The notes below the pieces were generated by a model. It saw nothing but the letters and a program-made list of their open reading frames with translations, did no database searches and was not told the origin of the DNA. Of a DNA stretch of 29,553 nucleotides, positions 15,402 through 22,023 are shown in pieces; positions within the stretch are counted from its first letter, which is position 1; every line of letters starts with the position of its first letter. Source of the stretch: Extensimonas sp963708545 (GTDB lineage Bacteria > Pseudomonadota > Gammaproteobacteria > Burkholderiales > Burkholderiaceae_C); NCBI GenBank assembly GCA_963708545.1, contig CAVPUD010000024.1:1-29553 (forward strand). Direction: 5' to 3'. The position numbers were made by a program, and so were the translations under genes.

Positions 15402-16361
15402 CTATCGGTCCGGCGATGCAGCAGCAGCGTCCTCGAGCGCGTCGATGAAGCGCCGCGCCACGTCGTAGCCGGTCTGGGCGTGGATTTCCTGGAAGCAGGT
15501 CGGGCTGGTGACGTTGATTTCGGTGATGCACGCACCGATCACGTCCACGCCCACGAGCAGCAGGCCACGCGCATGGAGGATGGGGGCGAGCGCGCGCGCG
15601 ATGCGCCAGTCGTGCTCGGACAGCGGCTGGGCCACGCCCTTGCCGCCCGCGGCGAGGTTGCCACGCACCTCGCTGCCTTGCGGGATGCGCGCCAGGCAAT
15701 AGGGCACGGGCTCGCCGCCGATGAGCAGCACGCGCTTGTCGCCCAGCACGATCTCGGGCAGGAACTTTTGCACCATCACGGTCTGCGCGCCGTGGCGGTT
15801 CAGCGTCTCGGTGATGCTGCCCAGGTTCAGGCCGTCGGGCCCGACGCGGAAAATGCCCATGCCGCCCATGCCGTCGAGCGGCTTGAGGATGATGTCCTGG
15901 TGCTCGGCGTGGAAGGCGCGGATCTCCTGCGCGTCGCGCGTGACCAGCGTGGGTGCGCTGAACTGCGCAAACTCCATGATCGCGAGCTTTTCGGGGTGGT
16001 CGCGCAGCGCGCGGGGCTTGTTGAAGACGCGCGCCCCTTCGCGCTCGGCCTGTTCGAGCAGATGCGTGGCGTAGAAGTATTCGCTGTCGAAGGGTGGGTC
16101 TTTGCGCATGAGCACAACGTCGAAGTCGGCCAGCGCAGCCGGGCGGTGCGGCTGCGCCGTGAACCAATGGTCCGCGCGGCCCGTGAGCACGACCTCGCGC
16201 ACCTGCGCGTGCACGCGGCCGCCGCTGCGCCATGAAAGATGGCTGGGCTCGCACACGGCCAGCGTGTGGCCGCGGCGCTGCGCCTCGCGCATCATCGCGA
16301 ACGTGGTGTCCTTGGCGGTCTTGAAGGTTTCGAGCGGGTCGGCGATGAACAGCAGGTGCAT
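15402..16361 (-). CDS. gshB: Glutathione synthetase
   Basis: ATP-grasp ligase that adds glycine to gamma-glutamylcysteine, the second step of glutathione synthesis. The 319-residue product begins LLFIADPLETFKTAKDTTFAMMREAQRRGH, the proteobacterial GshB N-terminus. It has VLMRKDPPFDSEYFYATHLLE, IILKPLDGMGGMGIFRV (ATP-binding glycine loop, about residues 157-173), and PYCLARIPQGSEVRGNLAAGGKG. The metal-binding VDVIGACITEINVTSPT closes the ATP-grasp. It lies on the same strand as gshA, about 3.5 kb from it. Confidence 0.96.
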   Translation of the reverse strand: MHLLFIADPLETFKTAKDTTFAMMREAQRRGHTLAVCEPSHLSWRSGGRVHAQVREVVLTGRADHWFTAQPHRPAALADFDVVLMRKDPPFDSEYFYATHLLEQAEREGARVFNKPRALRDHPEKLAIMEFAQFSAPTLVTRDAQEIRAFHAEHQDIILKPLDGMGGMGIFRVGPDGLNLGSITETLNRHGAQTVMVQKFLPEIVLGDKRVLLIGGEPVPYCLARIPQGSEVRGNLAAGGKGVAQPLSEHDWRIARALAPILHARGLLLVGVDVIGACITEINVTSPTCFQEIHAQTGYDVARRFIDALEDAAAASPDR

Positions 16362-16388
16362 GGTGAGAGAGGAAAAAATGAATGAAAC

Positions 16389-16471
16389 CTGGACTTACGC
16401 AAACAAGGATGCAACGAGGTGTTTTGCCGTGGGTCGAACGCCTTGCCTCACCCCGATTTGCGTAAGTCGTG
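16389..16471 (+). repeat. Interspersed repeat A, copy 4
   Basis: 83-bp copy between benE and gshB, the same length as copy 1 and nearly identical. The terminal inverted repeats GACTTACGCAAA (16392-16403) and TTTGCGTAAGTC (16457-16468) are intact. It ends 10 bases from the benE stop, so it could act as the transcript end of benE. Confidence 0.9.
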
Positions 16472-16481
16472 GAAACGAATG

Positions 16482-17669
16482 TCAGCCGCGCGCCGCATGA
16501 GTGCGCCCGGCGCCCTGCACAAGCAGCGCGAGGCTGCCCGCAGCCACGCCCCAAAAGGCCGAGCCCACGCCGGCCAGGGCCACGCCGCTCAGGGTGACGA
16601 GGAAGGTGATGAGCGCGGCCTCGCGGTGCGCCTCTTCGCGCAGCGCCACGGCCAGGCCATTGCCAATGGTGCCCAGCAGCGCGAGGCCCGCAATCGCCGC
16701 GACCAGCTCTTTCGGGAAGGCCATGAGCAGACTCGTGATGATCGCGCCGAACAGGCCGACGACGACGTAAAACAAGCCGCACGCGACGGCGGCGGTGTAG
16801 CGTTTGGCGTGGTCTTGGTGCGCCTCGGGGCCCATGCAGATGGCGGCGGTGATGGCGCTCAGGTTGAGCGCGTGCGCGCCGAACGGCGCAAGCACCACGG
16901 TGGCGAGGCCCGTGAGCGTGATGAGGCGCGAAACCTGGATTTTGTAGCCCATCGCGCGGATCACGGCCACACCGGGCAGGTTCTGCGAAGCCATGGTGAC
17001 GATGAACAGCGGCACCGCGAGGCTGATGGTGGCCGAGAGGCTGAACACGGGCGCGGTGAACACCGGGCGCGCGAGCTCCAGATGCACGCTGGCCCAGGCC
17101 AGCTCGCCGCGCAGCAGCACCCAGGCCACGCCCACGGCCAGCGTCACGACCACCGCGTAGCGCGGCACGAAGCGACGCGCGAGCAGGTAGCCGCCGAGCA
17201 TCAGCAGCACCAGCGGCAGCGCCGTCTGCGCCGCGGTAAAGGCCTGCAGGCCGAAGCGCGCGAGCACGCCCGCAAGCAGCGCCGAGGCGATCTCCATGGG
17301 GATGCGGTTCATCGCGCGCTCGAACCAGCCGGTCGCGCCGGCGAGCGTCATGAGCACGGCGCAGACCAGAAACGCGCCCACGGCGTGCGCCATGTCGAAG
17401 CCGCCTTCGAGCCCGGCCGTGGCGATCACGGCGAGCCCCGGCGTGGACCAGGCCACCATCACCGGCATGCGCACGAGCAGCGAGGGCGCCAGCGTACACA
17501 GCCCCGCGCCCAGCCCGAGCGCCCAGACCCACGAGGTGATTTGCGCCGGCGTGGCGTGCAGCGCCTGCGCGGCCTGGAAGATGATGGCCACCGAGCTCGT
17601 GAACCCCACGAGCATGGCCACGAAGCCCGCGGTCACGGCCGAGAGGCTGAGGTCTTTGAAAAACTGCAT
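16482..17669 (-). CDS. benE: Benzoate/H+ symporter BenE family permease
   Basis: 395-residue inner-membrane protein with about 11-12 hydrophobic segments, belonging to the BenE family of aromatic acid/proton symporters. MQFFKDLSLSAVTAGFVAMLVGFTSSVAIIFQAA is the conserved start. SWVWALGLGAGLCTL, TPGLAVIATAG, FIVTMASQNLPGVAVIRAMGY and ALNLSAITAAICMGPEAH (near residue 270) are family motifs. The ATG at 17669 is chosen because the upstream in-frame extension is low-complexity and not BenE-like. No benzoate catabolic genes are nearby, so it may be a general or orphan permease. Confidence 0.9.
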   Translation of the reverse strand: MQFFKDLSLSAVTAGFVAMLVGFTSSVAIIFQAAQALHATPAQITSWVWALGLGAGLCTLAPSLLVRMPVMVAWSTPGLAVIATAGLEGGFDMAHAVGAFLVCAVLMTLAGATGWFERAMNRIPMEIASALLAGVLARFGLQAFTAAQTALPLVLLMLGGYLLARRFVPRYAVVVTLAVGVAWVLLRGELAWASVHLELARPVFTAPVFSLSATISLAVPLFIVTMASQNLPGVAVIRAMGYKIQVSRLITLTGLATVVLAPFGAHALNLSAITAAICMGPEAHQDHAKRYTAAVACGLFYVVVGLFGAIITSLLMAFPKELVAAIAGLALLGTIGNGLAVALREEAHREAALITFLVTLSGVALAGVGSAFWGVAAGSLALLVQGAGRTHAARG

Positions 17670-17789
17670 GGCCGCGATTCTGGCATTGCCGCTGCGGGCG
17701 TGCATGGCAGGGGCATCGGGGCCGCGTTGGGATACTGCACCGCGCGTGGCAAGCACGGACAAAGCGCTGCTGCGGGCCCAAAATACTAC

Positions 17790-17814
17790 GTTATCAGTAG
17801 CTAATAGCGCTTGA
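17790..17814 (+). repeat. Interspersed repeat C, partial copy 3
   Basis: CAGTAGCTAATAGCGCTTGA in the kup-benE gap matches the first half of repeat C (GTAGCT, three variable bases, then a GGCGCTTG-like stretch). The rest differs and leads straight into the palindrome at 17815-17834. Confidence 0.4.
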
Positions 17815-17834
17815 TGGTCCTTGGCCAAGGACCA
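17815..17834. promoter_or_regulatory. Perfect 20-bp palindrome downstream of kup
   Basis: TGGTCCTTGGCCAAGGACCA is a perfect, loopless 20-bp palindrome 13 bases after the kup stop. It lacks a T tract on the kup strand, so a classical terminator is unlikely. It could be a protein-binding site, or the hairpin end of the adjoining repeat C. Confidence 0.45.
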
Positions 17835-17847
17835 AAAAGGCCAAAAA

Positions 17848-19719
17848 TCAAATCTCGATCTTGGAGCCGAGTTCGACGACGGCGTTGCTGGGCAGGCGGA
17901 GGAATTCCGCCGCTGCCGTGGCGCTGTGGTGCATTTGTGCGAACAACTTTTCGCGCCATGGGGCCATGCCCGAACCCAGCGTGGGGGTGACGATGTCGCG
18001 CGAGAGGAAGTAGCTCGTGGTCATGGGGTTCAGGTCCACGCCGCGGCCCTCGAGCAAACTCAGCGCGCGGGGCAAGTCGGGGTCGTTCTTGAAACCGTAG
18101 TGCACGATGACCTGCCAGCAATCGTGCCCTAGCGGTTCGATCTCCAGACGCTGGTCCAAACCAATCCAGGGCACCTCGTGGTTGCACACGGTGACGAACA
18201 AGTTCTGCGCATGCAGCACCTTGTTGTGCTTGAGGTTGTGCATCAGCGCCGTCGGCACGATGCCGGGCTGCGCGGTCAAGAACACTGCGGTGCCGGGTAC
18301 CCGCACAGGCGGGTTGACATACACGGAGTCGAGAAAGGACTTCAAGTCGACCGAGATTTCGCGCAAGGTCTGGTTGAGCAATTCTCGTCCGCGCTTCCAG
18401 GTGCTCATCAGGGTAAAGACCGCCGCACCTATCAGCAAGGGGAACCAGCCGCCATCGATCAGCTTGAGCAGGTTGGAGCTGAAAAAGGCCAGGTCGATCA
18501 AAAAGAAAAACCCCGTTGCGCTCACGCACACCCACAGGGGGTAGCCCCAACCGAAGCGCACGACGAAAAAGGTCAGCACGGTGGTGATGAGCATGTCCAG
18601 CGTCACCGCAATGCCATAGGCCGCGGCCAGATTGCTGGAGGAGCGAAACAGCACCACCGCCAGCACGATCATGACGAACAGGCTCCAGTTCACGAAGGGC
18701 AGGTAGATTTGCCCCGTGTCCTTGGTGCTGGTGTGCTGCACTTGCAGGCGCGGCAGGTAGCCCAGCTGGATGATCTGCTTGGTCACGCTGAAGGCACCTG
18801 AAATCAGCGCCTGCGAGGCAATCACAGCCGCCATGGTGGCCAGCCCCACGAGCGGCAGCGTGATCCAATCAGGCGCCATGTGGAAAAACGGGTTGGCCAC
18901 CGCCTCGGGCTCTGTCAGCAGCAAAGCGCCCTGGCCAAAGTAGTTGAGCGTCAGGCAGGGCATGACCAGGCCAAACCAGGCCACGCGGATGGGCTTGCGC
19001 CCAAAATGCCCCATGTCCGCGTACAGCGCCTCGCCCCCGGTCACGCACAGCACCACCGCCCCCAGGATGATGAAGGTCGTGCCGGGCTGGCGCCAGATAA
19101 AGCCCACCGCGTAATGCGGGCTGAGCGCCCACAGAATTTCGGGGTGTCCGGCGATGTGGTAGATGCCCAGCGCCGCGATGGCGAGGAACCACACCACCAT
19201 GATGGGGCCAAAAAATCGCCCAATGCCTGCCGTGCCGCGCTTTTGCACCCAAAACAAGGCCAGCAAGATCATCAGCGTCAGCGGAATCACGGCTTTCTTG
19301 AACGTGGGGGACACCACGTCCAGCCCTTCCACGGCGGACAGCACGGTGATCGCGGGGGTGATGACACCATCACCATAAAACAGGCAGGTACCGAAAATGC
19401 CTATGGGCAGCATCCACTTGCGCAGCGCCGGGGCCTTGTCACGCACCGCCTGCGACGCCAAGGCCAGCATGGCAACCAAGCCGCCCTCGCCGTGGTTGTC
19501 GGCCCGCAGCACCAGCACGACGTATTTGATGGACACGATGACGGTCAGCGTCCAGAACACGATGGACAGCACACCGTACACATTGGCGTGGGTAAAAGGT
19601 ACATGGCCGGCGCCGAACACCTCTTTGATGGTGTAGAGCACGCTGGTACCAATATCGCCATAAACGATACCAACAGCGCCGAGCGTGAGCGCGGCAAGAG
19701 AGGACTTCGAGCTTTGCAC
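17848..19719 (-). CDS. kup: Low-affinity potassium transport system protein Kup
   Basis: Potassium/proton symporter of the KUP/HAK/KT family in the inner membrane. The product is 623 residues, almost exactly the length of E. coli Kup (622). LGAVGIVYGDIGTSVLYTIKEVF (residues 12-34) is the family signature. GDGVITPAITVLSAVEGLDV, TGGEALYADMGHFGRKPIR and ALISGAFSVTKQIIQLGYLPR are further diagnostic motifs. About 12 hydrophobic segments lie in the first 440 residues, followed by a cytoplasmic C-terminal domain. The start is inferred to be the GTG at 19719, with GGGGAT upstream, because it gives the family N-terminus. An ATG far upstream (19833) would add 38 unrelated residues. Confidence 0.95.
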   Translation of the reverse strand: MQSSKSSLAALTLGAVGIVYGDIGTSVLYTIKEVFGAGHVPFTHANVYGVLSIVFWTLTVIVSIKYVVLVLRADNHGEGGLVAMLALASQAVRDKAPALRKWMLPIGIFGTCLFYGDGVITPAITVLSAVEGLDVVSPTFKKAVIPLTLMILLALFWVQKRGTAGIGRFFGPIMVVWFLAIAALGIYHIAGHPEILWALSPHYAVGFIWRQPGTTFIILGAVVLCVTGGEALYADMGHFGRKPIRVAWFGLVMPCLTLNYFGQGALLLTEPEAVANPFFHMAPDWITLPLVGLATMAAVIASQALISGAFSVTKQIIQLGYLPRLQVQHTSTKDTGQIYLPFVNWSLFVMIVLAVVLFRSSSNLAAAYGIAVTLDMLITTVLTFFVVRFGWGYPLWVCVSATGFFFLIDLAFFSSNLLKLIDGGWFPLLIGAAVFTLMSTWKRGRELLNQTLREISVDLKSFLDSVYVNPPVRVPGTAVFLTAQPGIVPTALMHNLKHNKVLHAQNLFVTVCNHEVPWIGLDQRLEIEPLGHDCWQVIVHYGFKNDPDLPRALSLLEGRGVDLNPMTTSYFLSRDIVTPTLGSGMAPWREKLFAQMHHSATAAAEFLRLPSNAVVELGSKIEI

Positions 19720-19872
19720 AGATAAATCCCCGCGGCCGCAGGGGCAGCAGGGTGTCGTTACATCAAAGGCGCTGATTGTGCCCGCAGCCCAGACATGTGG
19801 CATGGTCTGAGCGGCCCTGTTGCGCTGCGGCAACTTTGCCCCGACAGGCCCATGTGTCGGCCTCCCGCACCT

Positions 19873-21168
19873 TCAGTCATAGACCTCGGCGTTGGGATCG
19901 GTGGCTTCGAGCTCGTAGCTCGCCGCGAGCATGGCCAGGCGCGCGACCACGCCGTACATGTAAAAGCGGTTGGGCGCGCTGGTGCCTGGGCGCACGCCGG
20001 GTTGGGGCATTTGCGTGCTGTGCGTGAACGCCAGCGGCACGAAACTCGCGCCCGGCACATTGAGGTTTTCGTTCGTGCCCCGCTCGGGATGCACGCGGTA
20101 AACGCCGCCGATCACGTAGCGGTCCATCGTATAGACCACGGGCTCGGCCGCGGACTCGTGCACGCGCTCCTGCGTGGGCACGCCCTCCTGGATCAGCACG
20201 GCCTGCACGGGCATGCCGTCCTTGGTGACGGCCATCTTGCTGCGCGCCTTGCGGTTCAGCGCTTCGAGCTCCTTGGCGTCGTGCACGGGCATCGCTCCCA
20301 TGCTGTAGGCGCCCTGGTCGGCCTTGAGGATCACGAAAGGCTTTTCGTGGATGCCGTATTCCTTGTATTTGCGCCGCACCTTGGCGAGCAGCGCATCGAC
20401 TTCGGTCTGCAGGCGCTCCATCCCCACCCCCTGGACAAAGTCCACGTCTTCGCAGGGCGCGGAAATCGGGTGGATCAGCCAGGGGTCTATGCCCAGCATC
20501 TTGCCGAAGCGTTTGCCCACTTCCTCGTAGCACCTGAAATGCTTGCTCTTGCACCGCACCGTCGCGCCGGCATGCAGCGGCGGCAGCAGGTATTGCCCGT
20601 ACAGGTCTTCGAGGATGCCTGGCGTACCCGTGGCCAGCTCGTTGTTGAGCAAGATGGTGCAGGGGTCGAAGTGCTTGAGCCCGAGCCGCCCGCCCGTGCG
20701 CATCACGGGCTCGAGCACCACGGTATCGCCATTGGGCAGCTCGATGCGCGTGGCCTTTTTGACGCCGGGATCGATAGAGCCCACGCGCACGTTCAGCCCC
20801 GCGCGCTGAAAGATGCGCTGCAACTGCACCAGGTTGGCAAGGTAAGACAGGCTGCGCGTGTGGTTTTCGGGAATGATGAGCAGATTGCGCGCCTCGGGGC
20901 AGATTTTTTCGATGGCGGCCATCGCGGCCTGCACGGCCAGCGGCAGCATCTCTTCCGAAAGAAAGTTCCACCCGCGCGGAAACAGGTTGGTGTTCACGGG
21001 CGCGAGCTTGAAGCCAGCGTTGCGCAAATGGGCCGAGGTGTAAAACGGCGGCGTGTGCTCCATCCACTCGAGGCGAAACCAGCGCTCTATGGCCGGCATG
21101 GCGTCGAGCATGCGCTGCTCGAGTTCGTTGATCGGCCCCGTGAGGGCCGTGATGAGGTGCGGGACCAT
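19873..21168 (-). CDS. gshA: Glutamate-cysteine ligase, proteobacterial single-domain type
   Basis: Catalyses the first step of glutathione synthesis, joining glutamate and cysteine. The 431-residue product belongs to the betaproteobacterial-type GshA (the group also found in Acidithiobacillus), not the E. coli or plant type. Visible landmarks are WMEHTPPFYTSAHLRNAGFKLAPVN, NTNLFPRGWNFL, LLIIPENHTRSLSYL, LLNNELATGTPGIL and ILKADQGAYSMG. VQAVLIQEGVPTQERVHESAAEPVVY and the glycine-rich YVIGGVYRVHPERGTNENLNVPG follow. The start at 21168 gives the usual N-terminus. It is upstream of kup on the same strand with a 153-base gap. Confidence 0.93.
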   Translation of the reverse strand: MVPHLITALTGPINELEQRMLDAMPAIERWFRLEWMEHTPPFYTSAHLRNAGFKLAPVNTNLFPRGWNFLSEEMLPLAVQAAMAAIEKICPEARNLLIIPENHTRSLSYLANLVQLQRIFQRAGLNVRVGSIDPGVKKATRIELPNGDTVVLEPVMRTGGRLGLKHFDPCTILLNNELATGTPGILEDLYGQYLLPPLHAGATVRCKSKHFRCYEEVGKRFGKMLGIDPWLIHPISAPCEDVDFVQGVGMERLQTEVDALLAKVRRKYKEYGIHEKPFVILKADQGAYSMGAMPVHDAKELEALNRKARSKMAVTKDGMPVQAVLIQEGVPTQERVHESAAEPVVYTMDRYVIGGVYRVHPERGTNENLNVPGASFVPLAFTHSTQMPQPGVRPGTSAPNRFYMYGVVARLAMLAASYELEATDPNAEVYD

Positions 21169-21257
21169 GGATACTCTTCGTCAGACGGGACGCCGACGAT
21201 TGTAGGTGCCGCGCTCGCGCCCAGGTACGTGGTGCGGGTCCACAAGGCGGCCAGCCA

Positions 21258-21293
21258 GGAGCCTGTCGGATTGTGGAATCGTTGGCTGCGAAT
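21258..21293 (+). mobile_element. Left-end fragment of element B
   Basis: GGAGCCTGTCGG followed by TGGAATCGTTGGCTGCGAAT repeats the left end of the intact element at 11932, with four mismatches in 35 aligned bases. The remainder of the element is absent. The fragment lies 90 bases upstream of gshA and 46 bases before the transposon-like end at 21340. Confidence 0.65.
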
Positions 21294-21339
21294 GCGCCGC
21301 AGCGGCCCATTTTTTACCGTCTTCTTGCCCCATAGCACC

Positions 21340-21387
21340 TGTCATTTTCAGAAGACGACTGCACGAAAGATCAGAAGTCGATTGCAC
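21340..21387 (+). mobile_element. Tn402/Tn5053-type transposon end (IRi) with subterminal TniA-type repeat
   Basis: The 25 bases 21340-21364 begin TGTCATTTTCAG and end ACTGCAC. As I remember it, this matches the initial terminal inverted repeat of Tn402 and of class 1 integrons base for base. A second repeat, TCAGAAGTCGATTGCAC (21371-21387), differs by two bases from TCAGAAGACGACTGCAC inside the first (21348-21364) and is spaced 23 bases from it. This matches the known array of TniA-binding repeats at such ends. The orientation means the element would extend to the right, over the PepSY-kinase cluster. No opposite end and no tniA, tniB, tniQ or tniR are seen in the window. Confidence 0.75.
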
Positions 21388-21421
21388 TGCTCCTGTCGAG
21401 CCAATCCGCCCCTGGCTCAGT

Positions 21422-21437
21422 GGCAGCTAAGTCTGCC
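21422..21437 (+). promoter_or_regulatory. Possible operator upstream of the PepSY gene
   Basis: GGCAG-CTAAGT-CTGCC is an inverted repeat with a 6-base centre, 50 bases before the PepSY start. The 12 bases GCTAAGTCTGCC recur exactly at 21969-21980, in the leader of the first COG4705 gene. A shared binding site for the downstream response regulator is inferred. Confidence 0.4.
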
Positions 21438-21487
21438 TGCGTACCTTCTCCACTGTGCAAATCCCTGCACTCTTCTGGAGAAGCATC

Positions 21488-21823
21488 ATGTACCGCTACA
21501 CCAAGCTTTCCCTGCTGGCCATCGCCATTGCTGCAACCGGGGCTGTGGCCTACGCCGCCAATGGCGGGATGGAAAACGACGCCTTGGCGATCAGCAAGGC
21601 CAAGATTCCGCTCACTCAGGCCGTCACCGTCGCCGAGCAACACGCCAACGGCAAGGCGTCACGCGCCGAGTACGAGAACTCGAAGCAGGGCTGGGTCTAT
21701 GACGTGGAAGTCGTCAGTGGGACCAAGGTCTTCGACGTTCGGGTCGATGCCGACAAGGGGACTGTCATCTCGTCTGCCGAGGACAAGGCAGATCACGATG
21801 ACGACCACGACAAGCGGGACTGA
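21488..21823 (+). CDS. PepSY domain protein, exported
   Basis: 111-residue small secreted protein. MYRYTKLSLLAIAIAATGAVAYA is a clear Sec signal peptide (cleavage likely after residue 23). The mature part is one PepSY domain: IPLTQAVTVAEQHANGKASRAEYENSKQGWVYDVEVVSG, then VFDVRVDADKGTVISS (about residues 40-95). It ends in a charged tail rich in Asp and His (DHDDDHDKRD), which might bind divalent metal. PepSY domains are known as periplasmic protease-inhibitor or sensor modules and often sit beside two-component genes, as here. The ATG at 21488 is preceded by CTGGAG. The cluster begins with this gene, just inside the transposon-like end. Confidence 0.9.
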   Translation: MYRYTKLSLLAIAIAATGAVAYAANGGMENDALAISKAKIPLTQAVTVAEQHANGKASRAEYENSKQGWVYDVEVVSGTKVFDVRVDADKGTVISSAEDKADHDDDHDKRD

Positions 21824-21837
21824 CATCCCGTCAGCAT

Positions 21838-21870
21838 GGCCGGATCGTCCCACTATGAGGCGATCCGGCC
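21838..21870 (+). terminator. Hairpin after the PepSY gene
   Basis: GGCCGGATCG (21838-21847) pairs exactly with CGATCCGGCC (21861-21870) around a 13-base loop, 14 bases after the PepSY stop. There is no T tract, so it may attenuate transcription or stabilise the PepSY transcript rather than terminate fully. Confidence 0.55.
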
Positions 21871-21880
21871 CGGAGACCTC

Positions 21881-21973
21881 ATGGAATCACTCAATCAAAC
21901 TCTTTTTCTCCGGATCAATGCTCCCGAGCATCCCGGCACGCTGACATCGATGGTGAGCCTATGGGCGGGCTAA
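21881..21973 (+). pseudogene. 5' remnant of a PAP2-family phosphatase gene
   Basis: A 30-codon frame encodes MESLNQTLFLRINAPEHPG and then 11 residues before a stop. The first 19 or so residues resemble the N-terminus of undecaprenyl-diphosphatase-like PAP2 membrane phosphatases. All membrane segments and the phosphatase motifs are missing. The resemblance is lost near 21940, and the frame runs into the leader of the next gene with its GCTAAGTCTGCC repeat, as expected for an internal deletion. The recognition rests on a short stretch and memory of the family. Confidence 0.5.
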
Positions 21974-21981
21974 GTCTGCCC
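21963..21981 (+). promoter_or_regulatory. Second copy of the possible operator, upstream of COG4705 gene 1
   Basis: GGGCGGGCTAAGTCTGCCC has an imperfect dyad (GGGCGG against CTGCCC) and contains the same 12-base stretch, GCTAAGTCTGCC, as the site at 21422. It lies 42 bases before the COG4705 start codon. Confidence 0.4.
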
Positions 21982-22023
21982 TACCAGACTGATGCCAACG
22001 ATTTCACCTCGACAGGAGAAACC

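Larger units (their letters stand above)
21169..21487. other. Junction region between gshA and the accessory cluster
   Basis: A gene-free stretch of 319 bases. In order it holds about 90 bases of gshA leader, the element B fragment (21258-21293), 46 unassigned bases, the Tn402-type end with its second repeat (21340-21387), about 34 bases of no obvious content, the dyad at 21422-21437 and the PepSY ribosome-binding site. The change from host to accessory DNA is placed at 21340 by inference. Confidence 0.6.

Noticed and set aside
3221..16471. CRISPR array
   Set aside because: The repeat A copies are kilobases apart, occur in both orientations and are separated by genes, with no regular spacers or cas genes.
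14929..17781. A 950-codon open frame on the - strand across gshB and benE
   Set aside because: It is an out-of-frame shadow of high-GC genes. Most of it is Arg/Ala/Gly-rich and unlike any family, while gshB and benE in other frames carry full motifs.
17815..17834. Rho-independent terminator for kup
   Set aside because: The stem has no loop-forming bases and is not followed by T residues on the kup strand.
21340..21364. Class 1 integron
   Set aside because: The end sequence is shared with class 1 integrons, but there is no intI1, attI, attC cassette, qacE or sul gene in the window.
21961..22023. An upstream start for the first COG4705 protein (ATG at 21961)
   Set aside because: That start lies inside the PAP2 remnant and would add 21 residues without similarity to the paralogue. 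The ATG at 22024 has AGGAG at the right distance.
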